64,000 nt of DNA, taken from the NCBI RefSeq assembly GCF_042684705.1, contig NZ_JBHULZ010000004.1:72806-136805 (forward strand). The letters run 5' to 3'. Positions 1 through 6,845 of this stretch are shown here, one piece after another. The stretch comes from Mesonia sediminis (GTDB lineage: Bacteria; Bacteroidota; Bacteroidia; Flavobacteriales; Flavobacteriaceae). The number at the start of each line of letters is the position of its first letter. Positions within the stretch are counted from its first letter, which is position 1. The translations under genes were made by a program, and so were the position numbers. The notes under the pieces are model-generated. The model did no database searches. It was not told the DNA's origin and saw nothing but the letters and a program-made list of their open reading frames with translations.

Positions 1-294
1 ACCTCTAGCTTGTATGATGTGGTGAATCACGAAGAATCGCCTTTCCCTGATCAAAACTTAATGCAAGATTCTTTAAGTATAGAAATAGCCCGAGTATTAG
101 AAACCTTACCGCCAAGAGAAGCCGACATTTTAAAACTTTTTTTCGGGTTAAATGGTCAGCGCCCAATGTCTCTAGAAGAAATCGGTGAAATTTTTGATTT
201 AACTCGAGAAAGAGTTAGACAAATTAGAGAAAAAGCAATACGAAAATTAAAAGATAGCTCTAAGAACAAAATGCTTAAAAAGTATTTGGGTTGA
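1..294 (+). CDS. rpoD: RNA polymerase sigma-70 family factor, C-terminal part (5' end outside window)
   Basis: The reading frame is open from base 1, so the true start lies upstream and only about 97 C-terminal residues are visible. They contain sigma region 4, with the helix-turn-helix that reads the -35/-33 element: LEEIGEIFDLTRERVRQIRE, followed by KAIRKLK. The C-terminus ends in KKYLG, close to the LLKSYLG ending of flavobacterial primary sigma factors. RLETLPPRE-type sequence before region 4 also fits the group 1/2 sigma-70 class rather than ECF factors. Whether this is the only housekeeping sigma or a second RpoD-like copy cannot be decided without the missing N-terminus. The gene precedes rpsU, which has its own promoter. 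Confidence 0.85.
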   Translation, partial: TSSLYDVVNHEESPFPDQNLMQDSLSIEIARVLETLPPREADILKLFFGLNGQRPMSLEEIGEIFDLTRERVRQIREKAIRKLKDSSKNKMLKKYLG

Positions 295-440
295 AATCAT
301 ACCAAATCATAATTGACTAAATGATTTAAACAAGTTAATTCCTCAGACAAAATCCAATCACCTACTAATTAGTAGTACCCTAATCCCCACAAATAGCGAA
401 AATTGCATCAAAATTTATTCATTAATTTTACCTGTTTCTA

Positions 441-470
441 TTTGTTTATCACTTTTTATTTTTATCTTTG
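441..470 (+). promoter_or_regulatory. Promoter of rpsU, Bacteroidetes type
   Basis: TTTG at 441-444 and TATCTTTG at 463-470 are 18 bases apart, matching the Bacteroidetes -33/-7 consensus. Transcription should start about 475, giving a leader of roughly 50 nt before the rpsU ATG at 529. Confidence 0.7.
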
Positions 471-528
471 CAGCCTGGTAACTGAAAAAGTACCGCCATA
501 TTGAATAAAAAAATTTAAACTATCTTAT

Positions 529-723
529 ATGCTAATTGTAAAAGTAAAAGACGGAGAAAAAATTGAGCGTGCGTTAAAGCGTTTAAAAAGAAAATATCGT
601 GACACCAAAACCCTTCAAATATTAAGGGATAATAAGTATTATACTAAGCCTTCTATTGCTAAGCGAAAGCAACTACAAAAAGCGGCTTACATCCAGCATT
701 TGAGAGATCAAGAAGATATATAA
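529..723 (+). CDS. rpsU: 30S ribosomal protein bS21
   Basis: This 64-residue basic protein is bS21, a small-subunit protein near the 3' end of 16S rRNA. The start MLIVKVKDGEKIERALKRLK and the family block KRKYRDTKTLQILRDNKYYTKPS are diagnostic, and the length is normal. In Bacteroidia bS21 is reported to help sequester the anti-Shine-Dalgarno sequence, and rpsU of Flavobacterium johnsoniae is reported to keep a Shine-Dalgarno site for feedback control. Here the 30 bases before the ATG are A/T-rich and I see no AGGAG-like element. The gene is monocistronic, with a promoter at 441-470 and a terminator at 756-785. Confidence 0.97.
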   Translation: MLIVKVKDGEKIERALKRLKRKYRDTKTLQILRDNKYYTKPSIAKRKQLQKAAYIQHLRDQEDI

Positions 724-755
724 ACAGATATTTATCCGTTTTTTAAGTATAACTA

Positions 756-785
756 AGCGTTCTTTATAGAAAAGAACGCTTTTTC
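756..785. terminator. Bidirectional terminator between rpsU and the DUF2797 gene
   Basis: A perfect 10-bp stem (756-765 with 771-780) has a 5-base loop and is followed by a T-run on the plus strand. It sits between the convergent rpsU and DUF2797 genes and could end both transcripts. Confidence 0.85.
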
Positions 786-800
786 TGTTGCTTACCCTTT

Positions 801-1595
801 TTAAACTTCCAAACTCACATAAAGGCCTTCATTGCTTCGCACGTTAAAAACAGTATAATCTTCAAATATTAAATACTGGCCTTTAATTCCCACCAGTTTA
901 CCAGTGAAATGCTGTTTCTTTTCTAAGTTTAAACTTTTTAATTTCTTTGGATACGCCAATACCGGAAATTTAATATTTGTTTCAGTATTAGCATCTAAAA
1001 AATAAGGAAGTACTTCTTGAGGTAAATACTGCTTTAATTGATCTCTAGTTACTTCTAAATTAACATCTTCTATTTCATTTTTGAGCATGGTTCGCCAATT
1101 CGTCTTGTCGGCCACGTGTTCTTTTAAAGCTACCTCAGCAATTCCCGCCAAATATCGGTTAGGCACCTCTAGAATTTCTAAAGCTTCGTGCGCACCTTGG
1201 TCGATCCACCTTGTAGGTACTTGAGTTTTTCGGGTTACCCCTACTTTCACATTTGAAGAATTAGCTAAATAAACGATATGTGGCTGTAGCTGCACCTTTT
1301 TTTCGTATTCCAAATCTCGATCTTCTTCATCTAAATGAGCTTTACTGAGTTCTGGCTTCATTATCCAATCGCCTGCTTGGGGTATAGCATAGAAACAATC
1401 ATAACAAAAACCTTGTCTGAAAATTTTTTTGTCTTTATTACAATTTAAGCACTCATATTTAAGAAACTGCAGATGAATCTCTTTGTCTAAAAATTCATTC
1501 ATATGAATTAAATCAACTCCTAAATTCATATAATAATGAACCTGATCTCTTAAATGAGTAGGCATTTTTTGTAGTACCCCTTCAAATCTTAGCAT
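801..1595 (-). CDS. DUF2797 domain-containing protein
   Basis: This 264-residue soluble protein matches the DUF2797 family, whose function is not established. Two CxxC pairs, C49/C52 (CLNC) and C64/C67 (CYDC), form a probable zinc ribbon. Around residues 107-131 the run VYLANSSNVKVGVTRKTQVP resembles the start of a GIY-YIG-type fold, seen in other members of the family, with RW at 129-130. The C-terminus is a compact beta-rich stretch. It is transcribed alone, diverging from the GH3-family gene and converging on rpsU. I recognise the family but cannot assign a biochemical role. Confidence 0.85.
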   Translation of the reverse strand: MLRFEGVLQKMPTHLRDQVHYYMNLGVDLIHMNEFLDKEIHLQFLKYECLNCNKDKKIFRQGFCYDCFYAIPQAGDWIMKPELSKAHLDEEDRDLEYEKKVQLQPHIVYLANSSNVKVGVTRKTQVPTRWIDQGAHEALEILEVPNRYLAGIAEVALKEHVADKTNWRTMLKNEIEDVNLEVTRDQLKQYLPQEVLPYFLDANTETNIKFPVLAYPKKLKSLNLEKKQHFTGKLVGIKGQYLIFEDYTVFNVRSNEGLYVSLEV

Positions 1596-1669
1596 AGTAT
1601 TTTAATTTAGTATGTTCATTGTTTCGTATAAAATCCTATTTTTACAACACGATACAAAAGACACGTTGC

Positions 1670-3190
1670 ATGGCCTTTCCCATTGTAAATTCTATAGCTT
1701 CATGGTTTTTAAAAAAAAGAATTCACCAGATGGAGCTTTTTTTAAAATATCCTAATGAAGTACAACACGAGCTTTTAAGCCATCTTGTACAAAAGTCTAA
1801 AAATACAGTTTTAGGGGAACAATATGGGTTTAATGAAATAAAAAACTATGAAACATTTAAAGAGCGTGTTCCTATTATTACTTATGAAGAATTCGAGCCT
1901 TTAATTGAGCGAAGTAGACGAGGTGAGAACAATCTATTTTGGCCTACTCCTATAAAATGGTTTGCAAAATCTAGTGGTACTACTAACGCAAAAAGCAAGT
2001 TTATTCCTGTGAGCTCAGAATCTTTAGAAGATTGTCATTATGCAGGAAGTAAAGATCTATTGTGTCTATATCTTAACAACAATCCGAACTCTAAACTATT
2101 TACAGGAAAAAGTCTACGCTTGGGCGGAAGTAAAGAATTGTACAAAGAAAACGGCACTTCATTTGGTGATTTATCGGCGATTTTAATAGACAATATGCCT
2201 TTTTGGGCGTCATACAGCTCAACACCTAACAATGAAATTTCTTTAATGAGTGATTTTGAAGCCAAAATGTTTGCTACAGTCAAAAGCACAATAAAAGAAA
2301 ATGTAACAAGTTTAGCAGGCGTTCCCTCTTGGATGCTGGTTTTACTTAATCGTGTTTTGTCTTATAAAGATGAAACCAATTTAATTAATATTTGGCCCGA
2401 TCTAGAAGTTTATTTTCACGGCGGTGTAAGTTTTGAACCCTACATGCAACAATACCAAAGCATAATACCAAGAGACCAATTCAGGTATTATGAAATTTAC
2501 AATGCTTCTGAAGGTTTCTTTGCGGTACAAGATCAAAATCAATCAAAAGAGTTACTATTGATGCTAGATTATGGCATTTTTTATGAGTTTATACCTATGG
2601 AAACTTATGGTACAGCTAACGAGAAAATAATTCCGCTTGACGGGGTTGAACTAAATCAAAATTATGCCGTAATAATTACTACCAATGCTGGCTTATGGCG
2701 CTATAAAGTGGGTGATACGGTTAGATTCACTTCCCTTTCTCCCTATCGTATAAAAGTAACCGGACGCACCAAACATCATATTAATGTTTTTGGCGAAGAG
2801 TTAATTATAGAAAATGCAGAGACAGCATTAAAGCGCGTTTGTCAAGAACTACATTGCGAGATTGTAGATTATACCGCTGGCCCAGTATTTATGCAAGGTA
2901 AAGACCAAGGTGCGCATGAATGGATTGTTGAATTTAATAAATTACCTGACAACCTAACTACTTTTAAAACCAAGTTAGATTTAGAGTTACAACGCCTAAA
3001 CAGCGATTATGAAGCTAAGCGGAAAAATAATGTTACCCTGAATCCACTTGTTTTACACGCGGCTAAACCAAAGCTTTTTTACGCTTGGAGTAAGCAGCAC
3101 AATAAATTAGGGGGCCAGCATAAAATACCAAGATTATCAAACAAACGTGATTATATCGAGGAGCTTTTACGTATAAACGAAAGTTTATAA
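1670..3190 (+). CDS. GH3 family (auxin-responsive promoter-like) acyl-adenylate/amide synthetase
   Basis: The 506-residue protein belongs to the GH3 family of ANL-superfamily enzymes, which adenylate carboxylates and may conjugate them to amino acids. The ATP-binding motif SSGTTNAKSKFIP lies at residues 101-113 and the later adenylate-forming signature YRYKVGD-like LWRYKVGDTVRF follows. Its bacterial substrate is unknown. I chose the ATG at 1670 (MAFPIVNSIASWFLKKRIHQ, the usual family N-terminus) over a TTG at 1619. A TATTTTTA box at 1637-1644 lies between the two, which also argues against the upstream start. It diverges from DUF2797. It is not PaaK despite the nearby phenylacetate genes: the architecture and motifs are GH3. 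Confidence 0.85.
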   Translation: MAFPIVNSIASWFLKKRIHQMELFLKYPNEVQHELLSHLVQKSKNTVLGEQYGFNEIKNYETFKERVPIITYEEFEPLIERSRRGENNLFWPTPIKWFAKSSGTTNAKSKFIPVSSESLEDCHYAGSKDLLCLYLNNNPNSKLFTGKSLRLGGSKELYKENGTSFGDLSAILIDNMPFWASYSSTPNNEISLMSDFEAKMFATVKSTIKENVTSLAGVPSWMLVLLNRVLSYKDETNLINIWPDLEVYFHGGVSFEPYMQQYQSIIPRDQFRYYEIYNASEGFFAVQDQNQSKELLLMLDYGIFYEFIPMETYGTANEKIIPLDGVELNQNYAVIITTNAGLWRYKVGDTVRFTSLSPYRIKVTGRTKHHINVFGEELIIENAETALKRVCQELHCEIVDYTAGPVFMQGKDQGAHEWIVEFNKLPDNLTTFKTKLDLELQRLNSDYEAKRKNNVTLNPLVLHAAKPKLFYAWSKQHNKLGGQHKIPRLSNKRDYIEELLRINESL

Positions 3191-3277
3191 AGATAAATTA
3201 TTACGTATTTGACACAGCTTAAGCAGAATTTAATAATTAAATCTTCTATATAAAAAAAGCTTTTTAAAATGAAAAAC

Positions 3278-3309
3278 CAGCTGTAATTTTTGCTACAGCT
3301 GATTTTCTT
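3278..3309. terminator. Bidirectional terminator between the GH3-family gene and hemL
   Basis: An 8-bp stem (3278-3285 with 3294-3301) has an 8-base loop. It is followed by a T-rich run on the plus strand and preceded by an A-rich run that becomes T-rich on the minus strand. It separates the convergent GH3-family and hemL genes. Confidence 0.7.
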
Positions 3310-3370
3310 TCAAAAAAATTTACGTTATTTATTCCTCTACATCAAGGTAATCAATTGCTTAAATATAGCT

Positions 3371-4654
3371 TTACCAGTTAGCTGTGACGCTATCCGCGGC
3401 AGCGATAGTTTTATCTAAATCTGCGTAAGTCAAGGCATCTGTAATAAACCAGGTCTCAAAAGCACTTGGAGCAATATAAACCCCTTCTTTAAGCATGCCA
3501 TGGAAAAACCGTTTAAAGTAATCATTGTTTCCTAGCGCAGCCGAATCAAAATCTACTACAGGCTCATTAGAAAAGTGAACTGAAAGCATAGAACCATATT
3601 GATTAATTGTGAAATCAATATTGTTTTTCTCTAGCACTTTTACTAAACCATCTCGCAAATATTCTGTTTTTTCATCAAGACGTTTAAATACTTCTGGGTC
3701 GTTTTTTAAGCTCTGCAGCATAGCTAAACCAGCCGACATCGCTAGCGGGTTACCACTTAAAGTACCGGCTTGGTATACACTACCTAAAGGCGCTAGATGA
3801 TTCATTATTTCTTGTCTTGCTGCAAATGCACCAACAGGTAAACCACCGCCAATTACCTTACCAAAGGTAACAATATCTGCAGAGATGTTTTTTCTTTCCT
3901 GCACCCCCCCAGCCGATAATCTAAAGCCGGTCATCACCTCATCAAAAATTAATAAGATATTGTTATGGTCACACAAACTGCGTAAGCCTTCTAAAAAACC
4001 CTCTTGAGGTGGAATACACCCCATATTACCAGCAACTGGTTCTAAAATAATACAGGCAATCTCATTTTTATTAGCGTTTATTAAAGCTTCAACACTACCT
4101 AAGTCATTATAAGTGGCTAAAAGCGTATCTTTTGCTGTGCCTTGGGTTACTCCAGGACTATTAGGACTACCGAATGTTACCGCACCACTACCGGCTTGGA
4201 TCAAAAAAGAATCGCTATGCCCGTGATAACAACCCGCAAATTTTATAATCTTATCTTTCTTAGTAAATCCTCGTGCAAGACGTACAGCGCTCATACACGC
4301 CTCTGTACCGCTATTTACCATTCTTATTTGATCTATACCGGGTACCATTTCTACAGCCAATTTGGCAATCTCAGTTTCGATCTCAGTTGGCGTACCAAAA
4401 CTAGTTCCTTTTTTGGTACGCTCAATTACTGCGTTTACCACTGGAGGATACGCATGACCTAAGATCATAGGGCCCCAAGAATTTATATAATCTATGAGTT
4501 CATTTCCATCTTCGTCATATAAATAAGCTCCCTTGGCTTCCTTGATAAAAATAGGATCTCCTCCAACAGCATTAAAAGCACGAACGGGAGAGTTTACTCC
4601 ACCAGGTATGTACTTTTTAGCCTCGGTAAATAATGCACTACTACGTTTATACAT
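3371..4654 (-). CDS. hemL: Glutamate-1-semialdehyde 2,1-aminomutase
   Basis: HemL is the PLP enzyme that turns glutamate-1-semialdehyde into 5-aminolevulinate, the C5 route into haem. At 427 residues it has the usual length. Seen: N-terminal PGGVNSPVRAF (17-27), the HGHSD block (144-148), the PLP-phenol contact FDEVMTGFR (238-246) and the Schiff-base lysine K266 in VTFGKVIGGGLPVG. It starts 14 bases after the GH73-LysM gene and so is probably the last gene of a three-gene minus-strand operon. Haem demand in this organism includes the cytochrome c of the nos cluster, but no direct link is visible. Confidence 0.97.
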   Translation of the reverse strand: MYKRSSALFTEAKKYIPGGVNSPVRAFNAVGGDPIFIKEAKGAYLYDEDGNELIDYINSWGPMILGHAYPPVVNAVIERTKKGTSFGTPTEIETEIAKLAVEMVPGIDQIRMVNSGTEACMSAVRLARGFTKKDKIIKFAGCYHGHSDSFLIQAGSGAVTFGSPNSPGVTQGTAKDTLLATYNDLGSVEALINANKNEIACIILEPVAGNMGCIPPQEGFLEGLRSLCDHNNILLIFDEVMTGFRLSAGGVQERKNISADIVTFGKVIGGGLPVGAFAARQEIMNHLAPLGSVYQAGTLSGNPLAMSAGLAMLQSLKNDPEVFKRLDEKTEYLRDGLVKVLEKNNIDFTINQYGSMLSVHFSNEPVVDFDSAALGNNDYFKRFFHGMLKEGVYIAPSAFETWFITDALTYADLDKTIAAADSVTANW

Positions 4655-4668
4655 GAAATTTTATTGTT

Positions 4669-5523
4669 TTACAGTGATTTTACATATAATTTTTGACCAA
4701 TACTCAAATGATTGTCTTTTAATTTATTTAAAGCTTTAAGTTCGTCTACGCTTAAATCATATCGCTTGGCGATAGTATACAAGGTGTCCCCTTTTTGTAC
4801 AGTGTAACGTATACTGGTATGATCTGCTCGAACGGCTTTTCTACGATTGCCTTTGCGGCTACCACTACCCAAAACATGGTCATCGTATTGGTGAAGTTGG
4901 TAACGCTCTATAATACTGATAAGCTTTTGCGGATATCTAGGATCTGTAGCGTATCCTGCTTTTTTTAGGCCATGTGCCCAACCTTTGTAATCATCTTTAT
5001 CTAGTTCAAATAAAAACGCATAGCGCTTTCTTTCTTTTAAAAACAAACTATGGTCTCTAAAACTATATTTAGGATCTTTATATTTTCTAAAACACTCTTG
5101 TAAAGCATCATCATCGTGGTAAGCTTTTTCTCCTTGCCATCCGTTGCATTTTATGCCAAAATGATTATTACTTTTTAGCGTGAGTTCTCCTTTGCCTGCA
5201 GAAGACTCTAAAATACCCTGTGCCAAAGTAATACTAGCAGGAATACCATAAAGTGCCATTTCATCTTTAGCTATTTGTGCGTAATCATAAACATAACGCT
5301 CATTATTATCTTTAAAAACTGGTTTTTGGCTTGTAGGTTTTTTGTAGTTAGGCAGCTTTTTGGTTGTCTGATTTCGGCTTACACTTTGATCTATTTCTTT
5401 TTTAGAAACTACTTTTTGAGTCGAATTTTTACGTGAGTTGTTTACACTTTTTTTTTGCGTGCCGCAAGAACCTAGAATTAAGGCCACAGCAATAAGCAGC
5501 TTAATGTGAATTGATTTTGTCAT
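4669..5523 (-). CDS. GH73 glucosaminidase lipoprotein with C-terminal LysM domain
   Basis: This 284-residue lipoprotein is a predicted peptidoglycan hydrolase cutting beta-1,4-N-acetylglucosaminyl bonds. A signal peptide ends in the lipobox LGSC (C20), followed by a basic Ser/Lys-rich linker (21-72). The GH73 domain spans about 74-212, with the likely catalytic Glu106 in AQGILESSAG and the NNHFGIKC block. A LysM domain at 239-282 (YTVQKGDTLYTIAKRY, then IGQKLYV) binds the wall. Its ATG overlaps the stop of the upstream PLP-enzyme gene (ATGA, 5520-5523), which implies translational coupling. hemL follows after 14 bases. Confidence 0.92.
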   Translation of the reverse strand: MTKSIHIKLLIAVALILGSCGTQKKSVNNSRKNSTQKVVSKKEIDQSVSRNQTTKKLPNYKKPTSQKPVFKDNNERYVYDYAQIAKDEMALYGIPASITLAQGILESSAGKGELTLKSNNHFGIKCNGWQGEKAYHDDDALQECFRKYKDPKYSFRDHSLFLKERKRYAFLFELDKDDYKGWAHGLKKAGYATDPRYPQKLISIIERYQLHQYDDHVLGSGSRKGNRRKAVRADHTSIRYTVQKGDTLYTIAKRYDLSVDELKALNKLKDNHLSIGQKLYVKSL

Positions 5524-6446
5524 TGTAATAAGCTTAATCCTTTTTGTTTTAATTTTACGTTCATTCCATAAATACCTTGCAAACCTCCGGTATGCAGCGC
5601 TAAAATACGGGTATTTTTAGAAAAATAATTGTTTTTGATTAAATCTAAAAGTCCATACATCATTTTACCAGTATACACAGGGTCTAAAGCAAGTTGATAA
5701 TCTTGCTTAAAAGTATTAATAAATGTTATAAGTTCTTCATTTACCTTAGCATAACCACCAAAATGATAATTTAGTATAAGTTGCCAATTATCTTTTTTAG
5801 CAAACCGCTGTATTTCTGCTCTTAAAAAATCTCCACGCAGAGCAGGGAAACCTAATACTTGTTGACTTTCAAACGAGGAGTTAATTACTCCGCTTATGGT
5901 TCCGCCGGTACCCACGGCAACGGCCACATAATCAAAATGTAAATCTGTGGGTGTTAAAATTTCTTCGCATCCCTGAATAGCTAATTCATTGGTACCGCCT
6001 TCAGGAATTAAATAAAATGAACCAAATTTTTGTTGTAACTTCTCTAAATAATCATTTTCATTTTTATTACGGTAATCCTGCCGCGAAACAAAATATAGTT
6101 GCATTCCTAAGTTTACTGCCTGCCTTAAGGTGCTATTAGTTTCAAGGGTTTTAGGCAAATTTTCATTACCCAGTTCTTCTCCGCGTATTACACCTATACT
6201 TTTAAAACCAAGTTCGTTCGCAGCCGCAGCAGTGGCCAAAATATGATTTGAAAATGCCCCCCCAAAAGTGAGCAACTGCTTGAACCCTTCTTTTTGTGCC
6301 CTTATTAAATTATATTTTAATTTCCTAAACTTATTTCCAGAAACCAATGGATGCAAAAGGTCTTCACGTTTTACAAAGAGTTCAACTTTTCGTTGTTCAT
6401 CTTTAAAAATAAATTGATTTTTTGATTTTTCTTGGCAGTGTAACAT
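5520..6446 (-). CDS. PLP-dependent 1-aminocyclopropane-1-carboxylate deaminase / D-cysteine desulfhydrase family protein
   Basis: This 308-residue fold-type II PLP enzyme belongs to the ACC deaminase/D-cysteine desulfhydrase family. The lysine motif LVSGNKFRKLKYNL (PLP Lys near residue 39) and the phosphate-binding loop VGTGGTISG are present. Sequence alone does not separate D-cysteine desulfhydration from ACC deamination; in bacteria of this group the former is more likely. I chose the ATG at 6446 rather than one at 6488 because a TATTTTTG box (minus strand, 6458-6451) lies between them and the family normally has about 25 residues before KRED. Translation would then start about 4 bases after the -7 box. 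First gene of the run with GH73-LysM and hemL. Confidence 0.82.
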   Translation of the reverse strand: MLHCQEKSKNQFIFKDEQRKVELFVKREDLLHPLVSGNKFRKLKYNLIRAQKEGFKQLLTFGGAFSNHILATAAAANELGFKSIGVIRGEELGNENLPKTLETNSTLRQAVNLGMQLYFVSRQDYRNKNENDYLEKLQQKFGSFYLIPEGGTNELAIQGCEEILTPTDLHFDYVAVAVGTGGTISGVINSSFESQQVLGFPALRGDFLRAEIQRFAKKDNWQLILNYHFGGYAKVNEELITFINTFKQDYQLALDPVYTGKMMYGLLDLIKNNYFSKNTRILALHTGGLQGIYGMNVKLKQKGLSLLQ

Positions 6447-6450
6447 TTTA

Positions 6451-6458
6451 CAAAAATA
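6451..6458 (-). promoter_or_regulatory. -7 box of the desulfhydrase-GH73-hemL operon
   Basis: TATTTTTG on the minus strand matches TAnnTTTG. A CTTG-like -33 element lies about 22 bases upstream (6484-6481). Only four bases separate the box from the ATG at 6446, so the mRNA may be leaderless. Confidence 0.45.
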
Positions 6459-6532
6459 TAAAATTCGGTTAGCCTTTATACAAGTCATGAGATGAAAAAA
6501 CAGCGGTTATTCTTTTTATTAAATCGTTTACA

Positions 6533-6548
6533 AATCCGCTTTAAGCTT
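6533..6548 (+). repeat. Dispersed 16-mer repeat, copy 1
   Basis: AATCCGCTTTAAGCTT also occurs at 26807-26822 and 42068-42083, all in the same orientation. This copy lies in the intergenic region between the desulfhydrase gene and the DUF5522 gene. Confidence 0.6.
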
Positions 6549-6651
6549 CAAAAGAAGCCAATAAGCATTTTACTTAATTTTACGGATCTAGTTAATGAAA
6601 CAAATTAGATTTAGGCTTTGCATTCTATTTCAGTTTCAATTTAAAAAAATG

Positions 6652-6659
6652 TATTTTTG
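6652..6659 (+). promoter_or_regulatory. -7 box of the DUF5522-hutU transcript
   Basis: TATTTTTG fits TAnnTTTG. The -33 element is weak. The DUF5522 ATG begins six bases downstream, so the transcript is probably leaderless or nearly so. Confidence 0.45.
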
Positions 6660-6665
6660 AGCATT

Positions 6666-6824
6666 ATGAATATTAAGAAACGAATACCTTTAACCGAAGG
6701 GGACTACTACTTAACGCCCCAAGGGTATAAATGCTTTACAGAGCAATACCACCTCAAACGCGGGTATTGTTGCAAGAGCGGCTGTAGGCATTGCCCTTAC
6801 GGATTTAATAAAAACAGAGATTAA
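6666..6824 (+). CDS. DUF5522 domain-containing small Cys-rich protein
   Basis: A 52-residue ORF matches the short DUF5522 proteins of Bacteroidetes: EGDYYLTPQGYKCFTEQYHL, then KRGYCCKSGCRHCPYGF. Cys35, Cys36, Cys40 and Cys43 are closely spaced and probably bind a metal. The function is unknown. It starts at the ATG at 6666, six bases after a -7 box, and ends 21 bases before hutU, so the two are likely cotranscribed. The gene is easy to miss because of its size, but the Cys pattern and the lack of stops make it convincing. Confidence 0.85.
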   Translation: MNIKKRIPLTEGDYYLTPQGYKCFTEQYHLKRGYCCKSGCRHCPYGFNKNRD

Positions 6825-6845
6825 AAAAGCAAACTCCAAATAACC

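Noticed and set aside
1670..3190. GH3-family protein as the missing PaaK phenylacetate-CoA ligase
   Set aside because: It is an adenylate-forming enzyme, but the N-terminus and motif layout are GH3, and it is far from the paa genes.
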